Shown here piece by piece: positions 54,744 through 64,000 of a stretch of 64,000 bases of DNA. The notes below the pieces were generated by a model. That model saw only the letters and a list, made by a program, of their open reading frames with translations. It was not told the origin of the DNA and did no database searches. Source of the DNA: Sepioteuthis lessoniana. Taxonomy: Eukaryota; Mollusca; Cephalopoda; Myopsida; Loliginidae. The translations under genes and the position numbers were made by a program. Where the stretch lies: contig OY757913.1 in NCBI GenBank assembly GCA_963585895.1, forward strand, positions 101,222,449 to 101,286,448, given 5' to 3'. Every line of letters starts with the position of its first letter. The stretch's first letter is position 1.

Positions 54744-55450
54744 GCCGAATCCCTTCTGCATAGTCTGGAACTGGCGGTAGGTGGCATAGGCCCCCCCGTC
54801 AACGCAGACAAAACGGAGTCCATGTGCTTTAATCAAAGAGGCGATAACTTCACACTAAATTGAATGTCTCTGAAACTTGTAGACAAGTTCACCTACCTCG
54901 GAAGCAGAGTCTCATCTACCGAAAATGACATCAAGATGCAACTAGCGAAGGCATGGACAGCAATCGTTAGGCTATCGGTCATATGGAAGTCAGATCTATC
55001 AGATAAAATAAAGCGCAGATTTTTCCAAGCATTGTTCTTTTCAATACATATGCATACACCATATGGGCGCTGACCAAGCGTATCGAGAGAGATTTTAACG
55101 GCAATTACACCAGAAGGCTGAGAGCTGCATTGAAAATGTCCCAGAGGCAGCATCCCACAAAGCAGCAGCTGTACGGTGACCTACCACCCATCTCAAAAAC
55201 CGTCCGAACTAGACGAGTAAGACATACAGGACACTGATGGAGAAGTTAGGGTGAGCTCATAAGCACTCCGATGGACACCCTCACATGGGCAAGCTATGGT
55301 AGGGTAACCAGCAATAACCTATCTACAACAGTTCTATACTCATACAGGATGTAACATAGAAAACCTGCCGAAAATGATGGACGATAGGGACGAGTGGCAG
55401 GATAGGGTCTAGGAAATCCGTACCAGCGGCACGCCATGATTATCATCATC
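54744..55450 (+). mobile_element. LINE-R 3' fragment
   Basis: Plus strand, starting just after the reverse transcriptase ADD motif region: 'QAESLLHSLE'-type words, 'NADKTESMCFNQRGDN', KLVDKFTYLGSRVSSTENDI, AKAWTAIVRLSVIWKSDLSD and the C-terminal part to the 'atgattatcatcatcg' tail. Frame-broken after about 55045. Confidence 0.86.
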
Positions 55451-55741
55451 GTTCGTTTGCTGATGAAGATAAAAGATGGGTAAAGTATCTCTAAGTTAGA
55501 TACAACAGACTATCAAACTGTAAGCTTCCGACTTTATTGTCACGTTCAGCTTTAGTAAAATATTTGACTTGAATTCCAGTTACTGCAAATGAAACATTCG
55601 TCGATAATTCTTCATGGTTGAAACAACAAAACTATTTCCTTCACTCTGGCTTGTATGATTGTTCCTTATCAAATATATTGGTGATGTTGAAGAATTTAAA
55701 CAGAAAAGAGCTATCTAGATTTGATAAAGCTTTTATCAAAT

Positions 55742-55962
55742 CGGTGTCCCCGTGGTGTAATGGTTAAAGCACTAGACTGCCGACTTGTAGTTATCGAGTT
55801 CGAACTCCAATCGCGTTATTTCCTTCTCTTTGAGTCGTTTACTTTTGAGAAAGCTATAAACCCCTTTTCCCCTTATCTATGGTTTAAATAGTACCCCCAC
55901 TGTTTTTCTAAAAGCAATGGACTTGGCATTAGATAACCTTCGAAAGTGGATATGCCATTAGA
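55742..55962 (+). mobile_element. SINE-C copy
   Basis: Head 'gtccccgtggtgtaatggtt', B box 'gagttcgaactccaatcg', tail 'ttagataaccttcgaaagtg' to 'atatgccatta'. Confidence 0.87.
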
Positions 55963-56320
55963 CATAGAGACAGTGCTTGTATATACCAGAAGAATTAATA
56001 TCTTTAAATAAAAAAAAAGATTAAAGTATTTTATAATTTGCTTGAAACATTGCACAATTGCACAAATTATTTTATCCTATTCTATTTGTTTAGAGGGCTA
56101 TTGCAATACAAAATAATTAACCGAGTTTAATTAATTTCGAAGTAAAACTTGATCATCATAGACTTATTTTTTTTTAATATGAACTCGGTGTTGTAAGTTT
56201 AAATTTAATAGAAAATATATTTCAGCAATGATTGCCGCGATTACACTGTTTGATAAATGAAAATGGATATTCAGTAGATTACCGTTATTACAGTATCCTT
56301 TAGGATTTGAGATTGCTTTG
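55963..56320. other. No feature recognised
   Basis: AT-rich, unclassified. Confidence 0.4.
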
Positions 56321-57260
56321 GTTTTATGGCAAATCAACTATTGTTAGTTAATGTTAAATACTGTTTTTACATATATATCAGATATAGGATTTTAAAACAC
56401 ATTTTGTAGATACTCATCGTTAAATGATTAAACAATTCTATATCTTACAATTAAATTTAGCATAAGTCAAAAAAGATAAATAGTTCCAAGTATTGTTATG
56501 TATGTCCCGGTATGTACCGGGACATTGGCCCAGCAGTTAGAGTGTTCGCCAATGGCCCGGGAGACCTGGGTTCAATCCCAGGTTGAGTCATACCAAAGAC
56601 TTTAAAAATGGAACTTGATACCACCTTGCTTAACACTCAGCATTATAAGGTACGGTTCAAGGGTAAAGTGGAGCAATCCAGGAAATGGAGTAGCGCCCTC
56701 CCCTACACCTTGGTGTAGTAGCTATCGAAAAGGGAGCCTTCGGGTCACCCTCGACTATGGTCGCTAACTTTACTTACTATTGTTATGTATCAATTAAACA
56801 TCAATCATTAGTTTACACACAATTAAATGATCAAGCAGTTCTGTATCTTACCATTCAGTTTAGCATAAGTCAATAAAGATAAATGGTTCCAAGTACTGTT
56901 ATATATCAATACAGGTTCAATTAAACACCAGTCATTAGTTTACATACAATTAAATGATCAAACAGCTCCATTTCAAACAATTTAATTTAGCATTAGTCAT
57001 TTGTTTGCAGAGAATTTAAATATGAAAAAACATTTTTTTAATCCATAGATAGGAACCTATCAGGCGCTAACAATCAGGTGCAGAATGGACCTGGGAGCGA
57101 TGGCAATGAACGGGTACTCCGCATTCCCCCAAACTCTAGCATTATTGGAGTCTCTCCCTCATATTCATTTAATGTCATTTTCTCGTAGTTGTTGGTGTTG
57201 GGGGGGTCTTAACCATCTGCTGGGATGCAGTTGATATATTCTACAGCCCAAGCAAGGGGA
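56321..57260 (-). repeat. Repeat D copy interrupted by SINE-B
   Basis: Minus strand: tail phrase near 56321-56355, array units ('aacaattctatatcttacaa'), then the core at 57040-57260 ('gataggaacctatcaggcgc' to 'gatatattctacagccc'). A SINE-B lies at 56517-56778. Confidence 0.72.
56517..56778 (+). mobile_element. SINE-B copy inside repeat D
   Basis: Full-length and close to the apparent consensus: B box 'gggttcaatcccaggttg', tail 'gctaactttacttac'. 'ttgttatgtat' flanks it on both sides (about 56495 and 56781), a likely target duplication. Confidence 0.9.
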
Positions 57261-57501
57261 TTTGAGGGTGCTGTTATAATGAAATTGCTATTATAACCGG
57301 TGTATTTTTGAAGTGTGTAAATGTTTTTAAGCTTATTTCATGATATTTTAAATTTTCTTTTCAGACGGTATAATTTTAAAGGTTATTTTTTTTTTTAAAT
57401 GATGTATCAAAATATTCATGTATTTTGCTGCTAACTACTCTCTGACTGAAAACTTGCATGAACACAAAAAAACAAACATGCTGTTACAACGTGTGTATTG
57501 T
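57261..57501. other. No feature recognised
   Basis: AT-rich, unclassified. Confidence 0.4.
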
Positions 57502-58173
57502 TGTTGTATAGTCACATATGCAGATTCACATCTACATACATGCGCATATATATGTAGAATAATTCACAGCGACACAATGATAAAGACGCAAGAAAGAAAA
57601 CGCTGGAAGATTTCTTTAACAATATTTTACCTCTCCCTTTATTGCAAGGTTTCGAAAGGGTTGTTCATGGTTTGCATGTGAGAGGGAGCTGGAGACCGAA
57701 TATAAACTGTAATATCTTGACCCGACTTTTATGACCGTCACGTTGTGTCTTTCTTGTTCTCCTGATGTTGGGGTCCACTCCATCGGGGTTTCCGAGGACC
57801 CCCTCGGTCGGGTGTGGCTTTCCCTACCACATCTAGTCTCTAGCTGTCTAGAACTTTACTGGCAACTGCCTCTTGGACTCGAACTCAACTGAGTTAAATA
57901 ATACTTCAACGCCCACACGATCGCCCACTGGATCTTTGAAATCGAATGTTTCATCGTCATCAAGCGGAAATAACTGTCATGCAGTTCAGAGGTCACTCAC
58001 TTCCGGTGCATCACTGTAGTGGCACCGTGGGACCTTCACCTTGTGCCATATTATAAGCCTTAATCCGCCCACGCGATCTCTTTCGATTACTGGCCATTGG
58101 AATGTGTCACTTCCTTCCGGTGTATCACCTTGGAATAGCATTTTTTGGCCGGGTCGCAGGTCAAAACATAACA
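57502..58173 (-). mobile_element. Solo LTR, family LTR-1 (copy 2)
   Basis: About 672 bp, minus strand, TG...CA ends, flanked by TTGT on both sides (57498-57501 and 58174-58177). Related over its length to copies 1 and 3. Confidence 0.8.
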
Positions 58174-58597
58174 TTGTGAAATAGTACCATTATAAGAACT
58201 TACTGTACAATTCTTCTTTTTGTCAGTTTCTCTATAGACTGAACTGCAAAGTTATCAGTGTCTACTTCCAAAGATTAAATAAAAAAACCTGAAAGGTTAT
58301 TTATGGAGAACACAGATGTGTGACTGGACACAGAAAACGAGAAATAATAATGTTACAACCTCAATTTATGTAAAAATAAATGAAACAGTACAGCAGTTTC
58401 AGAAGGAGAAAAAATTGATTGAACGTCAGAGGTAATTGATTAATTGATTTCAATGGCTATTCAACTCGTTTGGGATTATTTTATGCCAAGAGGTTAAGGA
58501 ATCACGTACACTATACGTGTATATTTACATTTTTTGTGTATTTAAGAGTTTTGCTCACAGTTTTATGATATCAAGTAATCCTATCAAGTATAAATAA
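58174..58597. other. No feature recognised
   Basis: AT-rich, unclassified. Confidence 0.4.
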
Positions 58598-59090
58598 TTT
58601 GCAGCCCAATCCGTGGTGGCTGTAGAATACAACAATTGCATTTCTAATGGTGAGGCTCCAGTAATGCTGGAGCTATGGGGAATGCGGAGTATCCTTTACA
58701 TTACCATCGCTCCAAGGTCTGCTTGGGCCTGAAGAGGATAGGAGCCAATCTATAGGTCAAATAAAGCTGTTTGATATGTCATCTGTGAAAACGAATGACT
58801 TATGCTAAATTGTATTGTTTGAAATAGAACTGTTTGATCATTTAGCTGTGTGTAAACAAATGATTGATGTTTAATTGAATTGTTAGTGATACATAACAAT
58901 ACTTGGAACCATTTAACTTTGTTGACTTATACTAAATTGAACGGTTAGAAATAGAGCTGTTTGATTATTAAACTGTGTGTATCTACAAAATGTGTTTACA
59001 AATCATATATATTGAATTTTTTGTAGAAACATTATTTCGTATTAAATGACCTACAATGGTTGATATGCCATAAAACCCAACGAAACCAAA
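58598..59090 (+). repeat. Repeat D copy, near full length
   Basis: Core 58598-58770, array units 58770-59035, then the tail 'attaaatgacctacaatggt' and 'tgatatgccataaaaccc' at 59041-59080, matching the SINE-C tail. Best plus-strand example of the whole arrangement. Confidence 0.8.
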
Positions 59091-59549
59091 CTAAATAATT
59101 TTCAGTCTGTTGTATCATTTCAAATATTGTTATCTGGTAGTAATATAGTGTTGCTTGGAGGTAAGGAAGATATTCAGTCGAGTGTCCGTTCACCAAGAAC
59201 TAATATCAGCATTAACATATCCTTGATATACCAGCACGGAATAAACAAGGGAAGCCAAAATAAGCTCATTTATAAACACAGAATCATATAATATATACAT
59301 TGAATATATGCCAGTAATATTAAAAGAATGCACAAACGTATCTCAAAAGATATATGCAGACATTTTTCTATGAACAAGCAGTATTGAAAGGGGGGCAATA
59401 AAGGCTTACTTGTGATTGATAAACAGTTCAATGTCCAAGTTTGGACACCTCAGTTACTTTGAGGTCTTATTTCCCGATAGAAGATTCAGTCAACTTATTC
59501 TAAAGTCAACCGACAGTGTGTGAAAAGGATAGCAGAAGTAGCAGGGAGA
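59091..59549. other. No feature recognised
   Basis: Unclassified sequence, AT-rich. Confidence 0.4.
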
Positions 59550-59680
59550 CATTCAGCTACCAGGTGCCATCTCCTCATTCAATAGCAATGAAAGGATACT
59601 GCGTATTTCCCAGAGCTCAAAAAATGGGATCTCATCATTAGATGCATACCAAGAACACCGTTTGTTTTCGCGGTTCTCAA
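59550..59680 (-). repeat. Repeat D core fragment
   Basis: 'ctaccaggtgccatctcctc', 'agcaatgaaaggatactgcg' and 'tttcccagagctc' follow the minus-strand core order. Confidence 0.5.
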
Positions 59681-60218
59681 ATAACTGGCGAATCAAGCCT
59701 CGTTTGAATAATCTATTTTTCATGTAGAGACATTTACTTGATTCACAGTCCGAAGGTATTGAACATGAAGTATCTGGTCATGGAACCCACCTGATCAATA
59801 ATTATAGGTTCCCATTTTCACGTAATTCATAGCAAATGTGGCCTATGAAGACATTGGCCAGTCTCATAATCTTGCGAGCTCGCATAAACATTTTTTTATA
59901 TATGCCAATTTATTTATACGCTCTGACAATGGCCGATGCTAAGTTTCTATAACGGTGGCGTTTGGTGTCAGTGATGCTGGCCTCGAGTCCTTCATCATCA
60001 GTCTCTAAGATATAAGCGACGCCACGACTTACTAATCAAATAGCTTTTGGCATTTTCAGACTTCGATGCGGGATTGGCGTTTTAGATCTTTATTTGCGTA
60101 CAAAATAGATTTTACAAGAATATGAACGGATATATATAAAAGAAAGACAATAAAAAACGAACAAAAAATGAGCAAAAGAAAGGGAAACGGGGAGTAATAC
60201 TGGTTGTTTCCGAAAACT
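59681..60218. other. No feature recognised
   Basis: Unclassified. Confidence 0.4.
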
Positions 60219-60220
60219 TA

Positions 60221-61790
60221 CGAGGTGCATTCAATAAGTTTCTAGACTTTTTTGTGTACAGGCATTTAAAATTGTGGTAGACTCTTGAAAATTCAGCATG
60301 TTATTGCAATACATCCTACGAGATGACTGACCAATTTTTGTGATTTCAAGTTCAAATGGAGAGTTACAGCAGCAATTGGAATACACCCTACTAAAGCCTG
60401 ATTGGCACAGCTGGTGAATTTCAAAAATGCAATCTGGACGTCAGGACACTTCAGAAGAACGATATGCAATAAAAGTCAGTTTTAAACTTGGAAAAAATGA
60501 TGCCACAGAAACGTATGGAAGGCTTGAGACTGCTTTTCGACCATCATGCATGAATGGAGCATCAGTTTTTGAGTGGCATAAGAGATTCAAGGAAGGCAGG
60601 GAGTCTGTGAGGGATGATAAGAGGTGTGGAAGGAGTAAGGAAGTCAATACACCAGAGGGCTAGGATTAGGGTTAGGGTTACGATGTTGAGGTTTTAAGGG
60701 AGTTCAGGAAGAGATTCCGTCGAAAGAGGCCAGCACTCTTCTAATCGGGTCAGTGGCATTTCCACCAAGATAATGCACCAGTCCACAACTTTATCCTTGT
60801 CACAGACTATTTGACCAAGATGGGCATCAAGACAGTTCCACATGTTATATTTTGACCCTCGTCCCGGCCAAAAAATGCTATTCCAATGCGATATACCGGA
60901 AGGAAGTGACACATTCCAATGGCCAGTAATCGAAAGAGATCGCGTGAGCGGATTAAGGCTTATGATATGGGACAAGGTGAAGGTCCCATTGTGCCACTAC
61001 AAAGATGCACCGGAAGAGAGTAACCTCTGAACTGCATGACAGTTATTTCCGCTTGATGACGATTAAACATCCGATTTCAAAGATCCAGTAGGCGATCGTG
61101 TGGGCGTTGAATTATTATTTAACTCAGTTGAGTTCGGGGTGTCAAAGCAGTTGCCAGTAGACTTCCAGACAGTAGAAACCAGATGTGGTAGGGAAGGCCA
61201 CACCCGCCCGGGGGGCCCTCGGAAGCCCCGATGGAGTAGACCCCAACATCAAGAGAACAAGAAGACACAACGTGACGGTCATAACAGTGGGGTCAAAATA
61301 TGAAGTTTATGTTCGGTCTCCAGCACCCATTCACATGCAACCTTGAGTAACCCTTTTCAAACCTTACAAATAAAGTGAGAGGTAACTATAATTGTAAGGA
61401 AGTTTTCATGCGTCCTTCATTCCTGCGTCCTTTCTTCATGCGTCTTTCTGCATGCGTCTGTTTTTATTATTGAGTCGTTATGATACGGCAAATGACTATA
61501 TAACACCCCCCCTCCCTATAGTCCAGACCTTCCTCCCTGTGACTTTTGGTTATTCCCTAAGCTCAGAGGCTGTCGTCATGAGACAATTGAGGAGATGAAA
61601 GAGGCTGTGACGAAGGTCATTGATACGCTCACATAAGAGGACTTCCATGGGGCCTTCCAGAACTTGTTGTAACGGTACAAGTGCATTGCAGCCGGAGGAA
61701 ATTACTTGGAAGGGGATTAGAGTTTCATGTGTGTACTATCAATACGAGTGCCCATACGAAAAAGTCAGGAAACTTACTCAATGATCCTCG
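60221..61790 (+). mobile_element. MAR-A mariner copy 5, interrupted by solo LTR-1
   Basis: TA borders; terminal repeats 'cgaggtgcattcaataagtt' and 'ttactcaatgatcctcg'. N-terminal frame 60427-60663 (SGRQDTSEERYAIKVSFKLG, RPSCMNGASVFEWHKRFKEG), the deletion junction with two TTAGGG-like units (about 60668-60681), then the catalytic part split by LTR-1 at 60843-61505. It resumes as CDFWLFPKLRGCRHETIEEM. Dead. Net length without the LTR about 907 bp. Confidence 0.9.
60843..61505 (+). mobile_element. Solo LTR, family LTR-1 (copy 3), inside MAR-A
   Basis: 663 bp, starts TGTTATATTTTGACC, ends ATATAACA; AATAAA near 61370. The flanking target duplication is not clear because the right side is a C-run. 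Later than the mariner it sits in. Confidence 0.85.
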
Positions 61791-61969
61791 TATTATTATT
61801 TCCTTATCTAATAGTTGTCTAATTCTCGTTATTATTTCTTGATCTAATTAGTTGTCTAATTCTTGTTCAAATAATCTCAAGTTTTAAACCGCATGGATGG
61901 AAACAATACAAAATTCTATGTTTAATGCTTAAGAGCCTTGTATTTTACATGGAAATGTTTGAGTTGGTT

Positions 61970-62120
61970 TCTTTATTAACTGGCGTATCAACCTTCATGG
62001 GTGATTTAACGTCAAAACAATCCTTGTAGAAGAACACTAAGAGTACTATTTGATCCATAGCTGGAAAAATAAGGGGGTTCAGACGTTTCTAGAGGGTATT
62101 AACCGAAAGATGGCCTTATC
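61970..62120 (-). mobile_element. SINE-C copy, head missing
   Basis: Minus strand; tail 'tggcgtatcaaccttcatgg' and central domain to 'agagggtattaaccgaaag'; the tRNA-like head is absent and repeat D begins almost at once. Confidence 0.7.
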
Positions 62121-62124
62121 GACT

Positions 62125-63210
62125 GAGGATGTAGAATACACCAACTGCAGCTCTGCAGATGGGTAAGACTCCCCCAACAAGTGCCCTAGATATGACACTA
62201 ACCAATCTGATGGTGAGGTTCCAGTAATGCTGGAGTTTTGGGGAATGTGGAGTACCCCTTCATTGCCATCGCTCTCAGGTCAGCTCTGGCCCGGAATGGT
62301 AAAACCTGATAGGGTTCTATGTAGGGGTAAAAGAACTAAACAGTATATTTATGCCAAAATGATTTCTTTGAAATAGAAGAATTTTTGACATTGACACTGA
62401 ATTTCTTGAAATAAAACATGGTCCACTGGGTTGGGGCCGACTATATTACCACAGTGGGTTAACACTGACCCAATGAATGTCCTGTATATGACACTAAATA
62501 ATTTGATGGTGGTGCTTCAGTAATGTTGGAGCTTTGGGAATATGGATTACCTCTTTATTGCTATCGCTCCCAGCTTCACTGTGGCTTGCAGTGGTTGCAC
62601 CTGATAGGGTCCTATCTCTGAGTCAAATAGAGCTGAATTGTGTAGTTTGAAATAAAACTGTTTTGACATTTAAATGGCGGACTTATGCTAAACTAAATCG
62701 GTTGAAATATAACAGATTTAACATTTAACTATGTGTAAATAAATGACCGATATTTAAATGTTTATTCGTGATGCATAGTAATACTAGGAATGATTTAACT
62801 TAGTTGACTAAAATCAGTAGATTAAAATAGAATGTTTTAGACATGTAAACTCGGTAAGTAAGTAAAGTTAATGACCATAGTCGAGGGTGACTCGAAGGCT
62901 CCCTTTTCAATACCTACAACACTGGGGTGTAGGGAGGGCATTACTTCTTTTCATGATTTCTCCACTTTACCCTTGATTCGTACCTTATAATGCAGAGTGT
63001 TAAACAAGGCAGCATCAAGTACTATTTTTTGAGATTTTAGTATGGCCCAACCTGGGTTGAATCCCGGTCTCCTAGACCATTGGCGACCACTCTATTCATT
63101 TGGTCAATGGCCTGGTAATTGTTTGAAATGGAACTGTTTACATGTATAAAAATGGATTCGGCATTATATAACCTATAACGGTTGATATGCTATAAAACCA
63201 AACCAAACCA
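62125..63210 (+). repeat. Repeat D copy with two cores, interrupted by SINE-B
   Basis: Cores 62125-62330 and 62430-62640 in tandem, array units to about 62850, a SINE-B at 62854-63112, then the tail at 63150-63200 ('ggcattatataacctataac', 'tgatatgctataaaacc'). Confidence 0.8.
62854..63112 (-). mobile_element. SINE-B copy inside repeat D
   Basis: Minus strand; tail 'gtaagtaaagttaatgacca', B box near 63052-63070, head to about 63112. Confidence 0.85.
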
Positions 63211-63219
63211 AACCCGAAA

Positions 63220-63298
63220 GAGAATGTAATAGCATAATTGGAATTCGATCACTACGATATCGCTGTCCAGCATCTTAACCACTACACCACGGAGAACC
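63220..63298 (-). mobile_element. SINE-C head fragment
   Basis: Minus strand; B box 'ttggaattcgatcacta' region and A box 'ttaaccactacaccacgg'. Body missing; it abuts the tail of repeat D. Confidence 0.6.
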
Positions 63299-64000
63299 CT
63301 CTTTTACAGTGAATGGAATTGAAAGAAAAAAGGCCTACAGCATTAAACATAGAATTTTGACTTCCTTTTACACATGCAGTTGAAATCTGAGATGATTTAA
63401 ATAAGAATTCGTCAGCTTATTAGATAACAAAACGATGTCAATATTTCTAAAACATCTTAAATGATGTTAACTTTTTGGAAACGTACAGTACTTAGAATTT
63501 TAGTTATAAAAGTCAAAACCTGTTAATTCTATTGGATATATAATCTAGGCAGTCTTAAATGACATGTATTCATTTGAATCCTTTTGTCATTGATATACAT
63601 GAGCAACATCTCCCCCAGGTCAATATCATTAAGTGCAATAATGCATGGTGCGTGCAAATACGAGCTTACCTGTATAACATCTCGCCGTTTACACGTTGCT
63701 TTCCACCCGAGAAATGACACTATGAAAGTTTTGCGTGAGAGCACGCTTCTGATATCCAAAAACAAACTAAATTAAATTATTCAAATTAATGGTGTATTTT
63801 TCCCAAGCCACGCAGTAGAAAATATCATTGAAGAATAATTAATTTAAACAATTTAATCTAGTTTGTTTAGGAGTTTTTTTTTATGAAACCATAATGTTCA
63901 GCTTTTAAATAAAAAGGTTTTGCATCTTATCTGTTATTTGTTTATTTACTGCTACAAAAAAATCAACTGAACATCCTCTAAGTGAGCTAATTTCACAATT
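63299..64000. other. Unclassified AT-rich stretch
   Basis: No repeat, RNA gene or supported coding frame recognised to the window end. Confidence 0.45.

Noticed and set aside
54570-54836. 88-codon minus-strand frame as a possible host exon
   Set aside because: Its N-terminal third is antisense to LINE-R; the rest is unrecognised and lacks convincing splice sites.
60427-60663. SETMAR-like or other domesticated transposase exon
   Set aside because: The frame lies between TA-flanked mariner ends, shares the deletion of four other copies, and is not joined to any SET or other host domain.
60842-61030. Short protein frame in LTR-1 (also antisense of 57986-58174)
   Set aside because: It lies wholly within a non-coding LTR and is not kept open in all copies.

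Overview
This window reads as transposon-dense, non-coding animal DNA, either intergenic or intronic. I find no host protein-coding exon, no genuine tRNA or rRNA gene, no bacterial-type operon and no CRISPR array that I can support. The best guess at origin is a cephalopod, more likely a squid or cuttlefish. The grounds are abundant tRNA-headed SINEs, two of which share a central domain of the kind described for Ceph-SINEs; very many long (TA)n, (CA)n and (TTC)n arrays; and RTE-like LINEs, mariners and Penelope-like fragments. That assignment is an inference and needs a database match.

Local family names used below. LINE-R: RTE-like non-LTR element ending in (ATG/TGA)n. LINE-Z: a second non-LTR element with a zinc-knuckle C-terminus. 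MAR-A: mariner DD34D family, five copies. MAR-B: a second mariner. SINE-A, SINE-B, SINE-C: tRNA-derived SINEs. Repeat D: a roughly 200-bp core plus an AT-rich array. LTR-1, LTR-2, LTR-3: solo-LTR families. PLE: Penelope-like element.

Layout. 0-5 kb: a solo LTR-1, a broken Gypsy pol fragment with part of its LTR, a 0.9-kb polypyrimidine tract, LINE-R pieces and repeat D. 5-14 kb: SINEs, scattered LINE-R, a PLE fragment at 8.7-9.2 kb, a LINE-Z tail at 10.4-11.3 kb and a SINE-B cluster at 13.3-13.9 kb. 14-23 kb: LINE-Z, an LTR-2 inserted into SINE-B with a CTAG target duplication, two long hairpins (18.7 and 22.0 kb) carrying hammerhead-like cores, a mariner relic and the first MAR-A. 23-33 kb: AT-rich microsatellite cluster, MAR-A copies at 25.1 and 30.4 kb, the longest LINE-R piece (26.4-27.3 kb), a GC-rich unclassified block (27.3-27.8 kb) and a foldback repeat at 29.3 kb. 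34-40 kb: a degenerate minisatellite, a tandem array of repeat D, and a MAR-A copy at 37.3 kb interrupted by a 382-bp insert with a 17-bp target duplication. 40.4-44.6 kb: a degenerate satellite with a homogenised core. 45-50 kb: LTR-2, a foldback repeat, and a nest in which LINE-R was hit by LTR-3, itself hit by LTR-2. 50.4-52.1 kb: an inverted repeat with arms of about 557 bp. 53-64 kb: LINE-Z, LINE-R, repeat D, LTR-1 (one copy inside a MAR-A) and SINEs.

There is no gene network to describe. What the window offers is insertion stratigraphy: the nests give relative ages, and the shared tails and shared domains of the SINEs and repeat D show which elements have exchanged modules. All start and end points are read by eye and most are good to about 5-20 bp.
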